Shown: positions 52,801 through 64,000 of the stretch, piece after piece
How the letters are laid out: every line of letters starts with the position of its first letter
Numbering within the stretch: position 1 is the first letter of the stretch
Source: Paragonimus westermani
Lineage: Eukaryota > Platyhelminthes > Trematoda > Plagiorchiida > Troglotrematidae
NCBI GenBank assembly: GCA_008508345.1
Contig: QNGE01003309.1
Location: 1 to 64,000 of the forward strand
Direction: 5' to 3'
Length of the DNA stretch: 64,000 nucleotides
Program-made: the position numbers and the translations under genes
The notes under the pieces: model-generated
Database searches by the model: none
What the model was told of the DNA's origin: nothing
What the model saw: only the letters and a program-made list of their open reading frames with translations

Positions 52801-55640
52801 CGAAACAAGACTTACGATTCAGGGGAATATTGACCATCGACCGTAACGCTTACACTGCCCCGTTTCATCTAACCTATTAGGCGTGACCGGAATATTTTGT
52901 ACATATTCAGATGCATTTGCCTCCAAACATAACCAAATGATGATATAGAGACAGGCTAATGGAGGCTTCGAATCCTTTTTGTTTGGTTGAAACGCTCATT
53001 GTATCTTTCAAGTTTGTAGTTCGATTGGCTTCGAATAGGAACTTAACAGCTAAACCCAAATTGATTGTGATTAGAGTTGATCTACTGTCATCGTTTTAGG
53101 AGGGTATGACAGACGTGATTCAAATCAACGATAATGTGACAACTCATGCATTTGCAAACAAATCATTTCTGAATCGCCGTCACACTGCTGTGTCTGATTT
53201 TCTATAAAACTGCTTTATATTCTGTGAACCGTCACAGGAGTGGCTCGCACGTATGTGCAAGAGATAAAAGCCTTCTAATTGCATTGTTCGTGTTGACCTG
53301 CTGTGGTTAAGTCTGGATAGTGAATTGTGTTTGCATGATTTCACTTTCAGCCGTTTTGTCTACTCATCGCTGACCGTTATCAGTGCCAAGACCAGTCACT
53401 TCAATTTCTATCATTCCACTTCGAATGTTTCCATAAGACATTCGAATCAGCATGACGACTGGTCAGTAGTGGGTGCTTAAAAATGAAAATTCTGGGTCAT
53501 CTCTACATTTCTGTTGACAACCTTCGGCCTGCTCCGAAAGTCATAGAGACCGAACTTGTGTAGGTTTACCAGCATTTAAACTAGAACACCATCAGTATGT
53601 TCGTTATAACGGTTCTGGCGGTTGAATATTAACGAAGGTAAAACGGAAATTACATTATTCAGACGTGCAGATTTCCATGTGATCGAGAAGAGTAAGGCAT
53701 GCTGAAATCCATCCACCCAGAGAGTATACATAGACTATAGGGTGGCTGGTATAGCATATGAGACTTGATAACATCACTCGATTAAGCCACTCGAGTGAGA
53801 ATTAGAATACCAAATTTCCGAAACCCGTGATGTGAAATAGGTTTGTAATTATAACGTTTAAAAATGCGCTCACGTTAATGGGGTCAACAAGTTATGCTGA
53901 GAGTTCATCAATGAATAAAACTTAGAGATGTCAGGGCATCTAAACAGAAGACGAAAGGAGCATTAGAAGATATAACCAATACATTGTCACAGACTGCATA
54001 TCGTTGATAGCGATGAAGGCATATTTGTGTACCGATTAACAGTAGAGGATTCTGGTTTTAGTATACATTGAATACTACTCACAACTGACGGCAGGTGTCG
54101 CATTCCGGTGGATTTTCTAGTCATCAAGATGTTCAACTTTCATGAAATTAAAAAACCCACTGGTCGGTTAACACTGCGTGCTGTCCACAAGTAGTATATT
54201 CCGCATGATTTTCTGTTCAACATTCAATTGTAGTCATGTGTTGCCGCGGATAATCACTTTAATTCTTGTTCTCGCTACTTACGGTGCCTTCAGTGTACGG
54301 ACGCTTTACTTGTCCATTTCAGCTATATGAGTTTTGTTCAGTCCTACCACAAGTCAATTATTGTCCCACTAGTTTTATTTTCACCAGCACAATGTGACCA
54401 GATCCATGTTTATTGTCAAGCATCAGGCATGTGTGTCGGATTATCTTCAACCCAGAGGTAATCGAGTGGAACTACTACAATACAACTCAGACTAGGGGTA
54501 ACAATGCACAAACCTTGTTTGTTTTATGGAATGAACTACATGCAAAAAAGAGGGCTAAACTGTTCAAATACACGACCGATAATCTCAAAACAATATACTT
54601 CGAATTTTTCGCTGGTAGACTATGCTTCAAGAGACAAGGAGCAACATGTAACGAATGGGGTTAACATGTTGATTGGTCAACAAGTAACTTTATAATAAGC
54701 TTAACTCACGTGTGAGCAATCAGTCAAGCGCAGCTTTCATGCGCCTCTTACTTATAGAGTTCACGCGTAGTTTAACCTCATTTCTCTCGTATACTACAGA
54801 AATATGCGCCTGCACCGAGTGTGTTGTGAATTGTCTTCAGGTCGGTCTATCTACGACTTTATCGTTCACTTCAAGTTTTCTCCGTTCATATTTTCAATTA
54901 TCTTCGAATGAAGTGATCCACCTCCGTATGTCTTGGTGAGTATTTTAAACAACGACACAGTCGATGTCAGCCGACCTCGAACGTTATCAAATGTCTTGAG
55001 TTATCTGAATTTTTTATCTCGAAATGACAGCAGTATATAGATCATTTCCGGTGGATACAAATAAGGCCCTACAATGGTAAGTTGTTTCTGATGACGATTT
55101 TAGTTTTCACTCTACATATCATTTTGACTCGTTTTATCCGTTTCAACATTAATCGACTAAGCCTCCTTATACCTGAAAAAATGAACCAAACACGAGTTTA
55201 TCTTTCCTAAGCAGACTACGTACTAGGCGTGCTGATGGTAAATTATGGTTTTCAATACATCATACGCTAACACGTGTAAGCAATTATTCCGGGTCCCTGG
55301 TCGCATTCAGATGTGGCCCTAGCAAAACTACGTTTCATGGAGTCGGGTGTACTTGCTTCTTTGTTGTATTGTTGGCAGGACAGTTAACACAAAAGAACTT
55401 AACAACAGTTGGTACCCTGATAGGTTCATTGCGGCTGACAACAGAATTGCAGGAAGCAACCAATCAACAAAAACAATTCACTGTCCGAAAAATCCCATAA
55501 GGTGAGAACTAACGATGTGAGGAACAACTGTTTCCAATAGTTCTTTCTCAAGTCAGCACAATTGCGCAGGTTTATTCAAGGCGTCATACTATAAACCGTA
55601 AAAACAGAGTGACTGTTGACGAATGACATTGGGGACTGCT
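49807..55640. other. SINE tail, then intergenic, no gene recognised
   Basis: The first 80 or so bases are probably the non-tRNA body of the SINE. After that I see no recognisable gene. The open stretch 54413-54664 (plus) is Lys/Asn-rich and starts with TTG; 51281-51529 (minus) and 54712-54939 (plus) have no domain. Confidence 0.45.
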
Positions 55641-55681
55641 ACTAGACTCCACACCATAATTGGTTAGGCCCAGACCGGACG

Positions 55682-55736
55682 TGGACTGGGTGTTATGTCA
55701 CACGGTCAAATGTTTGTGTGTGGTTGGACTGGGTGT
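55682..55736. repeat. 12-bp direct repeat in PLE-B 3' tail
   Basis: TGGACTGGGTGT occurs at 55682-55693 and again at 55725-55736, 43 bp apart, in the non-coding region downstream of the PLE-B stop codon. Confidence 0.9.
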
Positions 55737-55857
55737 GATCGACCTGTGACCACGGAATTTGAGAACACAGGTTAAAGTTGCGTAATCTGATAGCAATCGA
55801 TTCGGCGGTCGCCAGAATGTGCTGACGGACTGTTTTTGATTGAGCGTTGGTCACTCT

Positions 55858-57873
55858 CTAGATAGTCCGGAATGCTTTGTCAGCGTATGTGCAACGAATG
55901 ATGTCAGCTAGATGTGCAACAATGGCACCGGCAATTGATTTACGGTCGCCGGTTGCGATCCAACGTAGGTGATGTTCTTTGATTCTTTTTAACAAGCGCC
56001 TAGTCGTGCGACCAACATACTCTATAGTAGAACAGCAGCACGAAAAAGTATACACGAGCATTGATTGATCGTGGACTGATAGCTTGTGTTGCATTGTTGT
56101 AAACCAACTTCTTAAGGTTGCCGCTGGGAAGGCGCGTCTAAGCGACCGGTACATGAACCGGTTGAACCGATCTGCTATAGCATCCCCTTTAAACGAAAGT
56201 TTTATATACACGGTCTTCTTTTCAGTTGTGGGCATTACCTCACGCGGGATTTTGGCCTTCATACTTGAACTGACGAAATAATCCGGATAGCTGCTTTCCC
56301 TTAATAGATTTTCAACCGTTTCCAGTTCCTGCTCTACTGTGTCATCTGAACAAATATTTCTTACTCTAGTTGCCAGGCTTTAAGCTAGATTTCGTTTCTG
56401 TTTGAGGGGCACGAAACTGCTGAAGTCTCTGTGCTGATCTGTCCATGTACCGTCTCGATTTCTGGTCAATTTGACATCTAAGAAATGGAACTTGTTGTTA
56501 GATTCCACTTCTGAGGTGAAGCGCAGTAGAGCGTGTGCTGCACAAAAAACCCGAAGGATGGTTGTTAACTCATCTCTTGACTGTATAACTACAAATACAT
56601 CATCTACGTATCGGCGGTACATATGGATACTCTAACCAGTCGGCTGAAGTTGGAATCCTCATTTACCCACAAATACGTCTGTCAGCAGTGGACCTAAAGA
56701 GGATCCCATTGCTACTCCATCCGATTGTCGACACAGCTTGCAGTTGAACATGAACTGAACACTGGCGGTACACCACAAAAGTAATTCTTTTAGGCCTGAT
56801 TTTTGTCTTCTAAACATGCTATCCGGTTGTTCTATCTGTTCACATACAAAGTTCATTGTCTCCACTGGCGGAACATTTGTGAGTAGCGAAGTGACATCAA
56901 GGGAGCTGGTGTGCCGGCGTCTAACATTGATATCCCTCACGGAATCCACAAACTCCAAAGTGTCACGGAGACTATGTGGGCACAATTTCCGTTGTATAGG
57001 CTCTAGTATTTTTGTCAACCACTTAAAAGTTGCGTGATATGGTGAACTGCACATATCAGGTGCGGGCCTAAATGGACGACGACTATTGTGAATTTTCGGC
57101 AATCCATATAAACGCGGGATGACGCATCCACTTGGTTTCATTTGGTCAAAATGAGTTTGTATAATAATGCCCTGTTGTACTAGTCGTCTTAAGAAATTAA
57201 CAGGTTGGCTTTCAACAAATGTCATCCTGTCTTTCTCATGTTCAGTCTTCCTGAACTTCCTAATATCTGAAAGTATCGACAGCGTCTCCTCGGTAAAATC
57301 AGATTTATTCAGAATCACAATTCCGACGCCTTTTTCTGACCGAGTGAGTAAAGTACCATCAACTGCATGTAAAATTCTCAGGTCATCCAGATGCTTTCGC
57401 GTTATCGGACTCTTATGGCGATATTTGTAACAATTAATGACAAACTCAGATTTAAAATGTTGAAGGTTGGCATCAGCTGAGGGACTCAGGTGGAGCGTTT
57501 GGTTGAATAGGTTCTCAAACTGGACTTTAATTTCTAACTGATCAACTCTAAGGCATGTGCAACAAAACGTAGATGCTAATGTTAATATTTCCAGGGAAGT
57601 ATCGTCAAGTACAACTTTAGACAATTTTTGAACGTACCGTTCCGGGTTCCTTGAGAATTGTGACTGAAGTTTCAAATCGTTGAGTCCCCGGTCAAGTTTT
57701 AACTGCTTCTTTTCCGTTTGTTTGGATATTATTTTACCCAGATATATCTCAAAAATATGACGACTCAAGTGAAAAAGTCGATTTCCACCCTTGAAGCTCA
57801 CGGTTGATATTATGACGACCGATAGCAAACACAACTTGAATTCAGGCCTGGTTCTTAGGTTTGTCCTCGACAT
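55858..57873 (-). pseudogene. PLE-B RT-endonuclease polyprotein with three internal stops
   Basis: The first ATG (57873) follows an in-frame TAA. Codons 1-170 are the PLE N-terminal region. KGVGIVILNKSDF (181-193) and PRLYGLPKIH (253-262) begin RT. LDVTSLLTNVP (325-335) is motif A with Asp326. GVAMGSSLGP (386-395) is motif B. MYRRYVDD (418-425) is the catalytic motif C, and FHFLDVKLTR follows. The GIY-YIG nuclease starts at VYTF (about 607-610), with EYVG (618-621) and the R-x-L-x-x-R-x-x-E-H helix (about 625-634). Stops interrupt at codon 405 (TGA, 56659-56661), 414 (TAG, 56632-56634) and 498 (TAA, 56380-56382), all in the same frame with no indel. RT would end between motifs B and C, so it is inactive as written. 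The length is typical of PLE proteins. Confidence 0.95.
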
Positions 57874-57900
57874 TATGGTTAATTAAGCCGGCAAAATATC

Positions 57901-60900
57901 TAGCCCCAGGTAATCGCGAACGCGTTTCTGCTAAATATTTCTTCTTTCAGTTTGTCAACTTGCTTGTAGTTCCAGTGATTTTCAATTTAACCATAAATCT
58001 CGGAAACCACCACAGCGACTGGCAGAACACAATCCAAAATGACTGGAACGAATGGTAAAGCACCAACATCCCACTGTTGAATCTGCTTGAGTCTCATTCT
58101 TTTCCAAACATTGCGGATTAGCAGCATGCCAAGTTGATCTAGTCAGCCCAGCTAAAACAATTTTTTCCGATTGAAATCCATATGTATTAACTTATAGCAA
58201 ATCAACTTGTGTCTGGACTTGCTCGTCAACTTTGCGCGCGCGATAATAAATGGTTCTTTTTATTCTGTTTTATGACTACGTATTGTAAATTCGTGCTTGT
58301 CCGGTCACCGCTGGCTTCTACGCGTCAGGCTTGTCATCAACATATTCCAAGCCAGTAAACAATTGAGGCTAACAGAGTGCTTACAACGCACATCCTGATT
58401 CATGAACTGGTTGGAGACAGCTGAATGTTTCCAGTGGCTTTGCTGTAAAATGATTGATGTAGCGCCTGTTCGTTACCGAAAACTATCACTTTCTGAGTAG
58501 TATTCCCAGTTGAAACAATAACTTACACAGTTCTTTTGAAAAAAATATGCAAAATCGCGTCCACCCGTCATACTAATGAAGTGTCTGGCTTGTTGTACAG
58601 CATAGTGGAAAGACGGAAACAAATTCCAAGTCGTTCACTTTGTCCCCATGGAGGACTTTACCCTACTGTCCCGAATATTTTGTCCTTGGGACTATCTTTG
58701 ATCGTATACCAACAAAGACGTACCCGCAACTGACACCGATCTATTTTTAAGCTGGATTGTGGATGACGTAATAGGATTGGAGTGATAACCGAGAGGGAGG
58801 TGGATTTCTGATTTTTAGTTTGACCACATCTGCACAGGAGTAAGCAGTTGCCATTGATTCTTCAAATTCAGCCATGTCCCTTCTATGTCACACTTGAGAG
58901 CCTCTCATTCAACTGATCTGCTGTACTGTATGTCATTAGCTTTATTTTGATGCAAAGGTTCGGCATCCTTGTATTCTATTGCCCATTACTTGATAAATCC
59001 CTCCAGGATGTCCTGTCTTCACATATTTGATGAAGTTGGAATGAACCATTGAAGTGAGTAAGTGGACAAACCTATCTAACTTATCTAGGCTCCTGGAGTG
59101 GTTTTGAATTTGTTGTGGTAAAAGTTGTATCAGATGTGAATACACAGCTTCTATAGCTTCTATCTTCTCGAGCTGACGTCATATTTTACGCTATTTCACC
59201 TCTTCCGAACGTTTTAGGTTTTCAATAAACAAAACAGAATATCCACTACATGGATAAAACTATGAAAATCAACTGGTAGGTTATGTTGAAAAAGTTAGGT
59301 GCAATAAGAACTAGTTTTACTCAACGCTTGATTGAGTCAATATCTTATTTTTATTAGTGTTCAACCCTGTCTACCTTCGAAGCTAGCTTGCCGATTTCTG
59401 CAAAAACACCCGTGTTATACTTCACCCTTAGCAGGATGATGGTAGATGCAGTCGAGTTTGTTTCACATTTCCAATGGCGGACTTTGAAACGGAAACAGTG
59501 TAGTGTTTCAGTGAATTTATTCACAGTGAACATTTTCTCCAAATTCTGTTTTTTGGTGAATATCCCGGACAATCCGAAGGGATTTTAGAATATATTATTT
59601 TGTTTAGCATACCTTAATTATTAAGTACTTGGGTCAGGTTCTGCACCTAAACATTTGACGAGTAGTGTGTAACTCCACTGAGCCTACCGTCATCTATACA
59701 ACGAATTAAGTAGGAAATCAGAACCGGTCCAACAGAGGCTAATGCACTAGATCGCCAGAATTCGGTCAACACAAACAACTGTGTATTGACTCTTGGAGTA
59801 AGCATGACACCGCAACCACACGCAAGACGATTTTCTGAGTGATACATATATTTAAAAAATAAAATTCACCGCTTGAGAGGTTTAACAAGAGTGAATTCGA
59901 GACAAGACGGATTAAGTGAAGATCCTATTGGACCAGAAAAGCCGCAGTTTTCATCAGCTTCGTTCCATCTACATTCACCAAAACCTCTTACTATTTATTA
60001 GTAATTAGAGTGTGGCTCAGCACGTTCATGGCATTTGTGTATTTGTTTTTGAATGTCTAATCGTGGAGTCATTGAGTGTAGTTAACAGAGCCGTTGTTGA
60101 TTCTCCCTCGGAGATGATCGAGTAAACTGCGCATCAGTCACAAACAGTTGTGGCTGGGTCTTCATGAGATAACTCGGTATTCCCGACTGTAAGGTTAATG
60201 GTACAGTGGTCCACGTGGTTGCCTCATGAAATCGTGGCCAAAGTTCTAGCCTCTGTCACGGCATGGCTAGGCACTCGTGACGAGATCTAGCAATGACGCA
60301 ACGAAAGTCTAATACATCTTAGGGAAAGCAGCAGGTTGAGTTGTTTTTTATGTGTAGTAGTTGCAATCATTTTTGTGGTATATTCAATTCGCATACACTT
60401 CTGACATCACGTAAAATCTGGCCAATAACCCTTGTTAAGAACTGTCAGTCGTACTGATGACGTTGCGTGAGCATTCACTGTGTTCGACACCAGTTATCTA
60501 CCTGTGCTACGCTCAGTAGCTGATCCAATTATACAAGTAACATTATTTGATCATTCTAAAAAATATTTTTTCAGCAGGTTTAAAAATCATTAGAAGCAAA
60601 TAATAAACGCAAAACATAGCTCTGTTCTTTTGGTAGCAACGTACCTTACCACTGGGGATTTGGGATAAACCACGTTATAAATCCTAAATTGTCATTTTCC
60701 AACACAACGTCCCTCGTATGGCACAGGAAACAGGATGTCACCAGCGACTCACAAAATTTCGAGTGAAATCAGGTTCCAAAACAGCTGGTGGATAATGTGG
60801 ATGTCAAAATTCTTAGTCACCACTGATCGGTGACCGACGCAAACTTATTAAATGTGACCCATGTAGTTTGGTCGAGATTGAAGCTACTATAAATTTTGCA

Positions 60901-62851
60901 CAGAAAGATGGAGGTCACCGTGAACTATGCAATGAACTACTTCCAGTGAGGTCAACGCTGCTTGTTAGCAGTCACGATTAATCATTGGTTGGCAGTAGCT
61001 CATACTGCAATGAACCGGACGACGCTAGCGCCTTCATATCGTGGTTACCCTATTGTGAAACAAGGCCCAAAGTAACCTTCCCAATTAGTCGCTCTCTTCA
61101 AACAGTAAATTTTTGCTTAGAATTTATTCTTTATTTTGCCGTGGTTTTTGATGTAACGTAGAATACTTGATATCTCCCAAGTATACAAACCATTATTCAT
61201 GAAGCCTTAAACCAAGATTCAATTTGAAAACAAATATTTGAGTTGATTCACCTATCTCATCAGCTAATCATTAAAAACTAGTTCCTGCTGGTCAACAAGA
61301 ATCAACAAGAATCGACCTATTTAGCCACCACTGTCTGTATTTCTTTTAGTTCGTGACCCACAGTAGCATGCTGAAAAAATTATATAAACCGGATTATCAT
61401 TGACATGAACGTGTGAATTTCCTGGTAGTTCTTTGAAGACAGTGCCCGTCTGTCGGTCACACGATCATCTGTATGAACCATGGATGTTTATGGTACCCCT
61501 GTCTGGGTGTTAGCAACTATACTGCTCTTTTCAATGCTGTATACAAATCAGCAGCAAACAACGTAGCCTATACTCTAAAAAATATACGCGAATATTTTTG
61601 TACTTCTCCGTAGATCTTCTAGATTTATGGTATTCATGGCATGTATGATGGATGTGGAATAACGTTCACTTAACTGGTTGAAATTTCCCGCAGAAATCAT
61701 GAGAAGCAAACAATCAGGAAACGAGTTTGTTTTCAATAGACGTGCATTATCCAAAATCCACCTCATTCGTGGTGATCACCACATGGTAGTCGTATTCAGC
61801 TTTTCTCCGATCACCTTGATCTTTGTTACACTTCTTTGAAGCCCGAACTACTTGGTGTAACTAAAGCTGGTATAATTCGATTATCTCAGGTTGGAATGTT
61901 ATCGAAAACGGTTCTACTCATCGAAAGTTTATACAACATTGCTTCGTTCGGTGTCGATTTTTCTCGCGACCTTTCCCGACCCAGTAAGCCACATCAGCCT
62001 CTGAAAAGTCATAACTATAGCTGCAGCTGTGGCGGTTTTTGTTCGTGTTACAAGCTGTTTTTCTGACGTTCTAATGCTTTTTTTCCCAAACAGCCTGAAA
62101 CTCACCCATTTAAAGTGCGGTCCGCCCACAGAACATCTCTGGTATGTTACAGAAGGAAACCTGAACAAGTAGCTCGCTGGTATCAGCACCTATGAGAGTA
62201 ACCGAGAGCTGTTGGCTACTATGTGCAGCCTTGCTGGTTGCAAGCATTTGCCTATATCTTTCCGGAAACCGTCTTTCCATAAGCTTGTTTGCAATCTTGA
62301 GTACCACAAACGTAGCATTTTTCAAGGCCTTTTTATGTTGTCGGCGTGCTTGGTCAGTGCTATACTGCTTTTCTTCTTTAAGCAGTGCTGTCTACACAAG
62401 GTTGCATTTTCATCAAATCAGGTTGTTTGACAATTACTAGATCTCACTTTAGATGCTGCGCACTTTCTATCGTTTCAGTGTCTGGACTCCATCGCTCTTG
62501 CACCGTCGTGCTTTTTAAGTGTAGCCAGTGTAGAAAAAAATGAGTACGAAATTTTACTGCACTGAATTGGTTTATACATAAACTTCCCGTCTAAGTATAA
62601 TAGTTTTTGAATGACTGCTTAATGCAACAGACCGAGAGTGATTGTTTAGAACGTTAGTTTCTGGAAGGAGGTTGAACGTGGGAATCAGCTTTCCATGTCC
62701 TGAAAGTGTTTACCTTACCCTTCACCTCCTCGCCTAAACCGCAATTGGTTGGCTTGTTTAAACCATGCACATTAAAATCTAGTTATGTATGTTTTGAATT
62801 TGTGCACCAACATCTTGGTATGGCAAGGTTCGACACTCTTAAATTCTGCAT
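57901..62851. other. Intergenic stretch, no gene recognised
   Basis: Minus-strand sequence at 57785-57950 has a second frame with a coding look (RLPGARYFAGLINHN), possibly part of the PLE-B leader. A small tandem pair (TCAACAAGAA twice) lies at 61292-61311. The overlapping open stretches at 61836-62440 have no recognised domain; one has a hydrophobic start but no other support. Confidence 0.45.
60246..60281 (+). other. Potential H-type pseudoknot
   Basis: CTAGCC (60246-60251) pairs with GGCTAG (60265-60270), and GTCACG (60255-60260) with CGTGAC (60276-60281). The two perfect six-pair stems interleave, the topology of an H-type pseudoknot. No element is recognised around it and function is unknown. 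Confidence 0.4.
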
Positions 62852-63049
62852 TATTTAAACTGGGTTCTTGTCCATGATGTGCCCGAAATGTTCGCGAATA
62901 CAGGTTGTATTGAAGGTGACATAGGTGTGATGACTCTTACAAGTTGGATAATCAACACGAAACAAACACCTGTCAAGTGGACAGTCCTTTGATGAGCACC
63001 AAATTTGTTCATTTGCATATTTAATTTTGAAGCAGATCTGTTTCTGCAC
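62852..63049 (-). pseudogene. Doubtful PLE endonuclease-region scrap
   Basis: A minus-strand open stretch contains CSSKDCPLDRCLFRVDYPTC, then TYV and REHF before a stop. This loosely matches the Cys-rich lead-in seen before GIY-YIG in many PLE proteins (C-x4-CPL-x2-C then a YxG strand and R-x-E-H helix), with a gap of a few residues between YIG and REH. No RT fragment is attached. The resemblance is short and could be chance. Confidence 0.25.
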
Positions 63050-63531
63050 AGTTCAGAAATTGACCAATGTACTCGCGGGTTTTTCATGGAAAACAAAATT
63101 TTGACAATATGACGCTATTTAATTCGTGGAATGAACAGCAGTGTGGGTACTTTAGCAAGATGTAAGTCCTTGCTTAGACAGAACACTACTTACACAGTGG
63201 TCATTTGAACCGGAAGACTCAGCTGCATAAAGGCACCAAGGCTTAGGACCGATACAGTCAGTCGATATTCCGCCACTCACCAGTCCCTTTCATTTTGTCT
63301 TCTGCAATCCCAAGGTATGTAAGCTAATTTGTATTTTTCAGTTAAAGCGAGAACGTTTCTATTTGCGACAGTGAGAAGACACGAAGCACATGATATTCTC
63401 AATTTGGTCTTCTGTTACCAGGTAACTAATTTTAAACGATGGATATCATGGCTTAAAGGACTAGACAGATGGACACGAAAGGCAAATCAAAAATATGGGA
63501 ATGCGGATAACCGTAGCAGGCAATACGTCAG
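63050..63531. other. No gene recognised
   Basis: An open stretch at 63329-63541 (plus, starting TTG) has no domain; it overlaps the start of the inverted repeat described next. Confidence 0.45.
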
Positions 63532-63603
63532 CACAAATTGATTCTGAACATATAGAACGGAATTTTGACGCTGACAGCCAAGACCTCAGGAAATTGCAGA
63601 ATG
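63532..63603 (+). repeat. Left arm of inverted duplication at window end
   Basis: The 72 bp match the reverse complement of 63929-64000 with three mismatches, with 325 bp between the arms. The arm reads as protein in one plus-strand frame (QIDSEHIERNFDADSQDL, then RKLQN). It follows directly after a CAG that could be a splice acceptor. After 63603 the two copies diverge. Confidence 0.93.
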
Positions 63604-63894
63604 CGTCTTCCCTACGTAGCTCAAGCTACAGCCACACGAATATTCGTACGAACAGTGGGAAGGCAATTGTTTTTCACGTTCATTCTAGTAAGGTTGAGGA
63701 TGCATGAGCTCAAATCAACTCCAAGAACAACACGCTTATCAACTGGCTACTCATGTTCAGGAGTGCGTTCACAAGTGGTCAGAAACACAACTAGAAACGA
63801 CCGGCGCCTGCATGTTGGTTGAAGAATGACACATAGTTTCATCCGTGGCAAAGAAAAACAATCCATACACAACATACAATCAAAGTTCCTAACT

Positions 63895-63998
63895 CAGTCT
63901 CTACGATTTTTTGAAGCAGTTGTAAACTCATTCTGCAATCTCATGAGGTCTTGGCTGTCAGCGTCAAAATTCCGTTCTCTATGTTCAGAATCAATTTG
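63895..63998 (-). CDS. Coding-like open stretch in right arm, partial
   Basis: In the frame equivalent to the left arm, the minus strand reads QIDSEHRERNFDADSQDL, then MRLQNEF, and continues as ordinary hydrophilic sequence to TGA at 63895-63897. It runs off the window at its N-terminal side. It is charged, helix-prone and resembles no family I recognise. The shared open frame in two inverted copies is the main reason to suspect an exon or a repeat-encoded peptide. With only 34 codons visible this is weak. Confidence 0.25.
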
Positions 63999-64000
63999 TG
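63929..64000 (-). repeat. Right arm of inverted duplication, reaching the window edge
   Basis: This is the reverse complement partner of 63532-63603. Since it touches position 64000, the true arm may be longer. All three differences from the left arm would change the encoded residue in the shared frame (Ile/Arg, Arg/Met, Lys/Arg). Confidence 0.93.

Larger units (their letters stand above)
55650..57900 (-). mobile_element. PLE-B: near full-length Penelope-like retroelement
   Basis: A single minus-strand reading frame of 672 codons (57873 to 55858) encodes N-terminal region, RT and GIY-YIG endonuclease, followed by at least 200 bp of non-coding 3' sequence. The outer boundaries are estimates. 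No inverted or tandem terminal copy was found, because sequence upstream of 57900 does not resemble the 3' tail, and no CTGANGA ribozyme core was found in either flank. Its protein differs enough from PLE-A to be a separate family. Confidence 0.9.

Noticed and set aside
56084..57430. Plus-strand open stretches inside PLE-B
   Set aside because: They are antisense shadows of the RT-endonuclease frame.

Overview
The window reads as nuclear DNA of an animal. There is no operon-like gene packing, no rRNA and no intact host gene that I can recognise. The recognisable content is retroelement debris. The RT plus GIY-YIG proteins and the hammerhead-bearing ends are those of Penelope-like elements (PLEs). 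With the scattered tRNA-like pieces, they fit a flatworm, perhaps a digenean trematode. That taxonomic guess is inference, not something the sequence proves.

Layout. 1-20.3 kb: no recognisable gene, one (AT)n microsatellite and one fossil-like ribozyme core at 3.4 kb. 20.3-21.0 kb: two tRNA-like stretches, one followed by a CTGATGA hairpin. 24.1-26.2 kb: PLE-A, a 5'-truncated element on the minus strand with broken RT and GIY-YIG coding, flanked by 432-bp inverted copies of its own 3' end that differ at only two positions. Each arm carries a hammerhead-ribozyme-like fold. 27.03 kb: an isolated, decayed hammerhead-like fold. 35-50 kb: tRNA-like/SINE-like remnants, a possible LTR-integrase scrap at 45.0 kb, and a diverged PLE 3' end (PLE-C) at 46.7-47.04 kb whose ribozyme region aligns with PLE-A base for base. 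55.65-57.9 kb: PLE-B, from another PLE family, with a near full-length RT-endonuclease frame of 672 codons and only three internal stops. 62.85-63.05 kb: a doubtful fourth PLE scrap. 63.5-64.0 kb: an inverted duplication of a 72-bp coding-like sequence that runs into the window edge.

How the parts relate. In PLEs the reverse transcriptase copies RNA at a nick made by the GIY-YIG endonuclease. Hammerheads in the terminal repeats (pLTRs) are thought to process element transcripts. Here the same ribozyme region appears in two near-identical inverted copies (PLE-A) and one old copy (PLE-C), so the window samples one lineage at two ages, beside the separate PLE-B family. The remaining sequence holds only short open stretches of the size expected by chance.
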